In this document: positions 6,825 to 10,465 of the stretch, piece after piece
How positions within the stretch are numbered: position 1 is the first letter of the stretch
Layout of the letters: every line of letters begins with the position of its first letter
Assembly: GCA_050329935.1 (NCBI GenBank)
Contig: JBHJOI010000011.1
Span: 1-10,465, forward strand
DNA from: CAYSFW01 sp050329935
Lineage (GTDB): Bacteria; Pseudomonadota; Gammaproteobacteria; UWMA-0217
Reading direction: 5' to 3'
Length of the DNA: 10,465 nucleotides
Position numbers and translations under genes: made by a program
The notes under the pieces: generated by a model
Databases searched by the model: none
Seen by the model: the letters and a program-made list of their open reading frames with translations, nothing else
What the model was told of the DNA's origin: nothing

Positions 6825-7874
6825 TCAATGGTCGTGGCGATGGTGAAGGTCCGGAAAATGCGGATGCTTGTGCGTCAACGCCTCGTGCGCATGCGGGTGC
6901 GTATGTGGCTCGCGACCGTCCCAGTCAAAGTCGTGCGCGTGCCGATGATGTCGATCGTGGCTGTGCCGATGGCTATGGATCAAGGGCTCGTGACGGTGCT
7001 CGTGGACGTGACGCTCGGTCAGGTGCAGCCAGACGCCCATCGCCATCAGCGCGGCGGCCAACCAGAACGGCGCCGGCGCCGATTCGCCGAGCACCAGCAC
7101 CGAAAGCGCGGCGCCGATGAATGGCGCGGTGGAAAAATACGCGCCGGTGCGCGCCGTACCGAGGTCGCGCAAGGCGCCGACAAACAGCACGAGGCTCAAT
7201 CCATAGCCCACCAGCCCGACCAGCATCGCGCCGGTCAGCACGGTCCAGCTCGGCAGTGACACGCCCAGCACCAGTGCAAGACCGGTATTGACCGCGCCCG
7301 CGACGAGACCCTTGCTGCTGGCAATGAACATCGCATCCGCGCCGGACACCCGTCGCGTGAGGTTGTTGTCGATGCCCCAACACAGGCAAGCCGCCGCGAT
7401 CGCCGCGAGTCCGACCGCGTTCGATACTTCCGCATCACCGCTCGGCCACGCGAGTACCGCGCCTCCGGCCACGATCAGCAGCATGCCCAGCACGATGCGG
7501 CGATCAGCGTTCTCCTTGAACACGAGCCACGCCAGCCCCGCGGTGAATACCGCTTCCAGGTTCAACAGCAATGACGCGGTGCCGGCGCCGACCCGCGTCA
7601 GCCCGAAGACCAGTAACACCGGACCCAGCACGCCACCGAATCCGATCGCCGCCGCCAGCCACCGCCACTCGCCCGGCGCCAGGCCGCTCGGCCCCCAGCG
7701 GCGATCGCGCGCCAGCCGAATGATCGCCAGACCCAAGCCGCTGCCGAGATAGAGCAGCCCCGCCAACAGCAGCGGCGACAGGCTCCCGACAAGCAGCTTG
7801 ACCATCGGCGTGCTGCCGCCGAACAACGCGGCCGCGGCGATCGCGGCGACGATGGCCGCGCGATAAGGCCTCAT
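6825..7874 (-). CDS. EamA/DMT family transporter with histidine-rich C-terminal tail
   Basis: A 349-residue inner-membrane protein with two EamA repeats (about 6-143 and 152-286) and roughly ten hydrophobic helices. The first begins near AAIVAAIAAAALFGGSTP, and family-like segments include GAGTASLLLNLEAVFTAGLA (96-115) and GTARTGAYFSTAPFIGA (239-255). DMT proteins carry small solutes, often as exporters. After the last helix comes a soluble tail at 289-349 with 23 histidines in 61 residues, well suited to binding Zn, Ni, Co or Cu. The tail is two copies of one 26-residue unit with a DFDWDGREP linker. Ten helices place it in the cytoplasm if the N-terminus is also inside. It starts 30 bases after the small secreted protein and in line with the RND pump gene, which suggests metal export or metal sensing. 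No strong Shine-Dalgarno precedes the ATG. The fold is confident; the substrate is inferred from context. Confidence 0.9.
   Translation of the reverse strand: MRPYRAAIVAAIAAAALFGGSTPMVKLLVGSLSPLLLAGLLYLGSGLGLAIIRLARDRRWGPSGLAPGEWRWLAAAIGFGGVLGPVLLVFGLTRVGAGTASLLLNLEAVFTAGLAWLVFKENADRRIVLGMLLIVAGGAVLAWPSGDAEVSNAVGLAAIAAACLCWGIDNNLTRRVSGADAMFIASSKGLVAGAVNTGLALVLGVSLPSWTVLTGAMLVGLVGYGLSLVLFVGALRDLGTARTGAYFSTAPFIGAALSVLVLGESAPAPFWLAAALMAMGVWLHLTERHVHEHRHEPLIHSHRHSHDRHHRHAHDFDWDGREPHTHPHAHEALTHKHPHFPDLHHRHDH
6828..6905 (-). repeat. Second copy of the 26-residue His repeat in the DMT tail
   Basis: This encodes residues 324-349, the very end of the DMT protein. It has the same pattern as the copy at 289-314: an HxHxHxHExLxHxHxH opening, an Asp at position 19 and an HHRHxH end. 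It carries 11 histidines. Confidence 0.8.
6933..7010 (-). repeat. First copy of the 26-residue His repeat in the DMT tail
   Basis: This encodes residues 289-314, just after the last membrane helix. It has 12 histidines in 26 residues and aligns without gaps to the unit at 324-349. The nine-residue linker between the copies, DFDWDGREP, is acidic and free of histidine. Confidence 0.8.
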
Positions 7875-7904
7875 GGCGGGTCGCCGGCGTTCATCGGCCG
7901 CGCA

Positions 7905-8288
7905 TCACTTCAAGTTGAAGCTAATCTTGGCCGCCTGCTTTCCAGGCAAGGTCGTCGTGACCACGACTCTGACACCGACCCCGACCTTGAAACTGCCGCT
8001 CGCCGCCATCCGGTTGTCCCCGGCCGGCTCCAGTTTGACGACGGACTTGTCGTTGCCGGCGTAGATCACCGCTTCGGCCGTGGCGCCTTCGGTGGCAACC
8101 GGTTTGCCGTGATCACTGACATACAGCGTCAAGCTGTCGGGCTTGGCCACCAGCTCGTAGGAGACATCGCGCATTTCGCGCACGACGCCGCCGTATTGAG
8201 GGCCGTGATCGTGGCCGGTTCCGGCCGACGCGGGCATGACCGCGAACATCGAGCAGGCCAGGACGAGGGACGAGAACGTCGATTTCAT
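7905..8288 (-). CDS. Small secreted protein, probable periplasmic metal-efflux accessory
   Basis: A 127-residue precursor. The start at 8288 is chosen because GGAG lies 6 bases upstream and the product then begins with a standard signal peptide: MKSTFSS, a hydrophobic core LVLACSMFAVM, and a likely signal peptidase I site ASA|G after residue 22. The mature protein opens with GTGHDHGPQYGG (23-34), a possible metal-binding His segment, followed by a small beta-rich domain containing YELVAKPDSLTLYVSDHGKP (44-63) and ending GKQAAKISFNLK. I recognise this layout from unnamed proteins next to Czc/Cus-type pumps, but the family has no firm function that I know. It lies 14 bases after the RND pump gene and 30 before the DMT gene, so it is very likely co-transcribed with them. 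A role as a periplasmic metal binder or pump accessory is inferred. Cys12 gives a lipobox-like LAC, but the preceding stretch is short, so a lipoprotein is less likely. Confidence 0.82.
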   Translation of the reverse strand: MKSTFSSLVLACSMFAVMPASAGTGHDHGPQYGGVVREMRDVSYELVAKPDSLTLYVSDHGKPVATEGATAEAVIYAGNDKSVVKLEPAGDNRMAASGSFKVGVGVRVVVTTTLPGKQAAKISFNLK

Positions 8289-8294
8289 AAACGA

Positions 8295-8298
8295 CTCC
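8295..8298 (-). promoter_or_regulatory. Ribosome binding site deciding the small secreted protein start
   Basis: GGAG on the minus strand lies 6 bases before the ATG at 8288. An in-frame ATG at 8300 would place this motif inside the coding region and add only MESF before the signal peptide, so 8288 is preferred. Confidence 0.6.
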
Positions 8299-8302
8299 AT
8301 TG

Positions 8303-10465
<2,163 letters not shown>

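Noticed and set aside
7871..7894. A seven-codon minicistron (MNAGDPP) on the minus strand whose stop overlaps the DMT start as ATGA
   Set aside because: It has no clear ribosome binding site, and such a short frame is easily produced by chance. It would matter only if conserved in relatives.
8253..8288. Lipoprotein signal in the small secreted protein (LAC with Cys12)
   Set aside because: Only eleven residues precede the cysteine and the hydrophobic core continues past it; the ASA|G signal peptidase I site is the better explanation.

Overview
The window is GC-rich bacterial DNA, roughly two-thirds G+C by eye, with tight gene packing, ATGA overlaps and Shine-Dalgarno-like GGAG motifs. The gene content (E. 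coli-type 2-oxoglutarate dehydrogenase E1, a TldD/TldE pair, an RND heavy-metal pump) suggests a proteobacterium. A gammaproteobacterium is likely, but no marker here fixes the genus. Two blocks of genes converge near position 6137.

Left block, plus strand. Positions 92-3092 hold three genes joined by two 4-base ATGA overlaps: a small protein with two CDGSH iron-sulfur motifs, a TldD-like zinc metallopeptidase subunit (HExxxH at residues 248-253, C-terminal Cys449), and its TldE/PmbA-like partner. This looks like one translationally coupled operon. TldD and TldE are known in the family to form a heterodimeric peptidase that cuts unfolded peptides; the role of the CDGSH partner is unknown. A 210-base gap containing two alternative hairpins leads to sucA (3303-6131), the complete TCA-cycle 2-oxoglutarate dehydrogenase E1. 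It is not followed by sucB, so the other subunits must be encoded elsewhere.

Right block, minus strand. Read 5' to 3' from the right edge, it holds the C-terminal two-thirds of a heavy-metal RND efflux pump (CusA/CzcA family, running off the window), a 127-residue secreted protein of a family I associate with metal-resistance loci, and an EamA/DMT ten-helix transporter. The transporter ends in a histidine tail made of two copies of a 26-residue unit. Gaps of 14 and 30 bases between these genes suggest one metal-export operon. After a further 121 bases, with a possible promoter of its own, comes a Uma2-family (DUF820) putative endonuclease that ends 11 bases from the end of sucA.

No tRNA, rRNA, CRISPR array, insertion sequence or phage gene was seen. 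The best candidates for something little described are the CDGSH-TldD-TldE coupled operon and the RND / small secreted protein / His-tailed DMT metal module.
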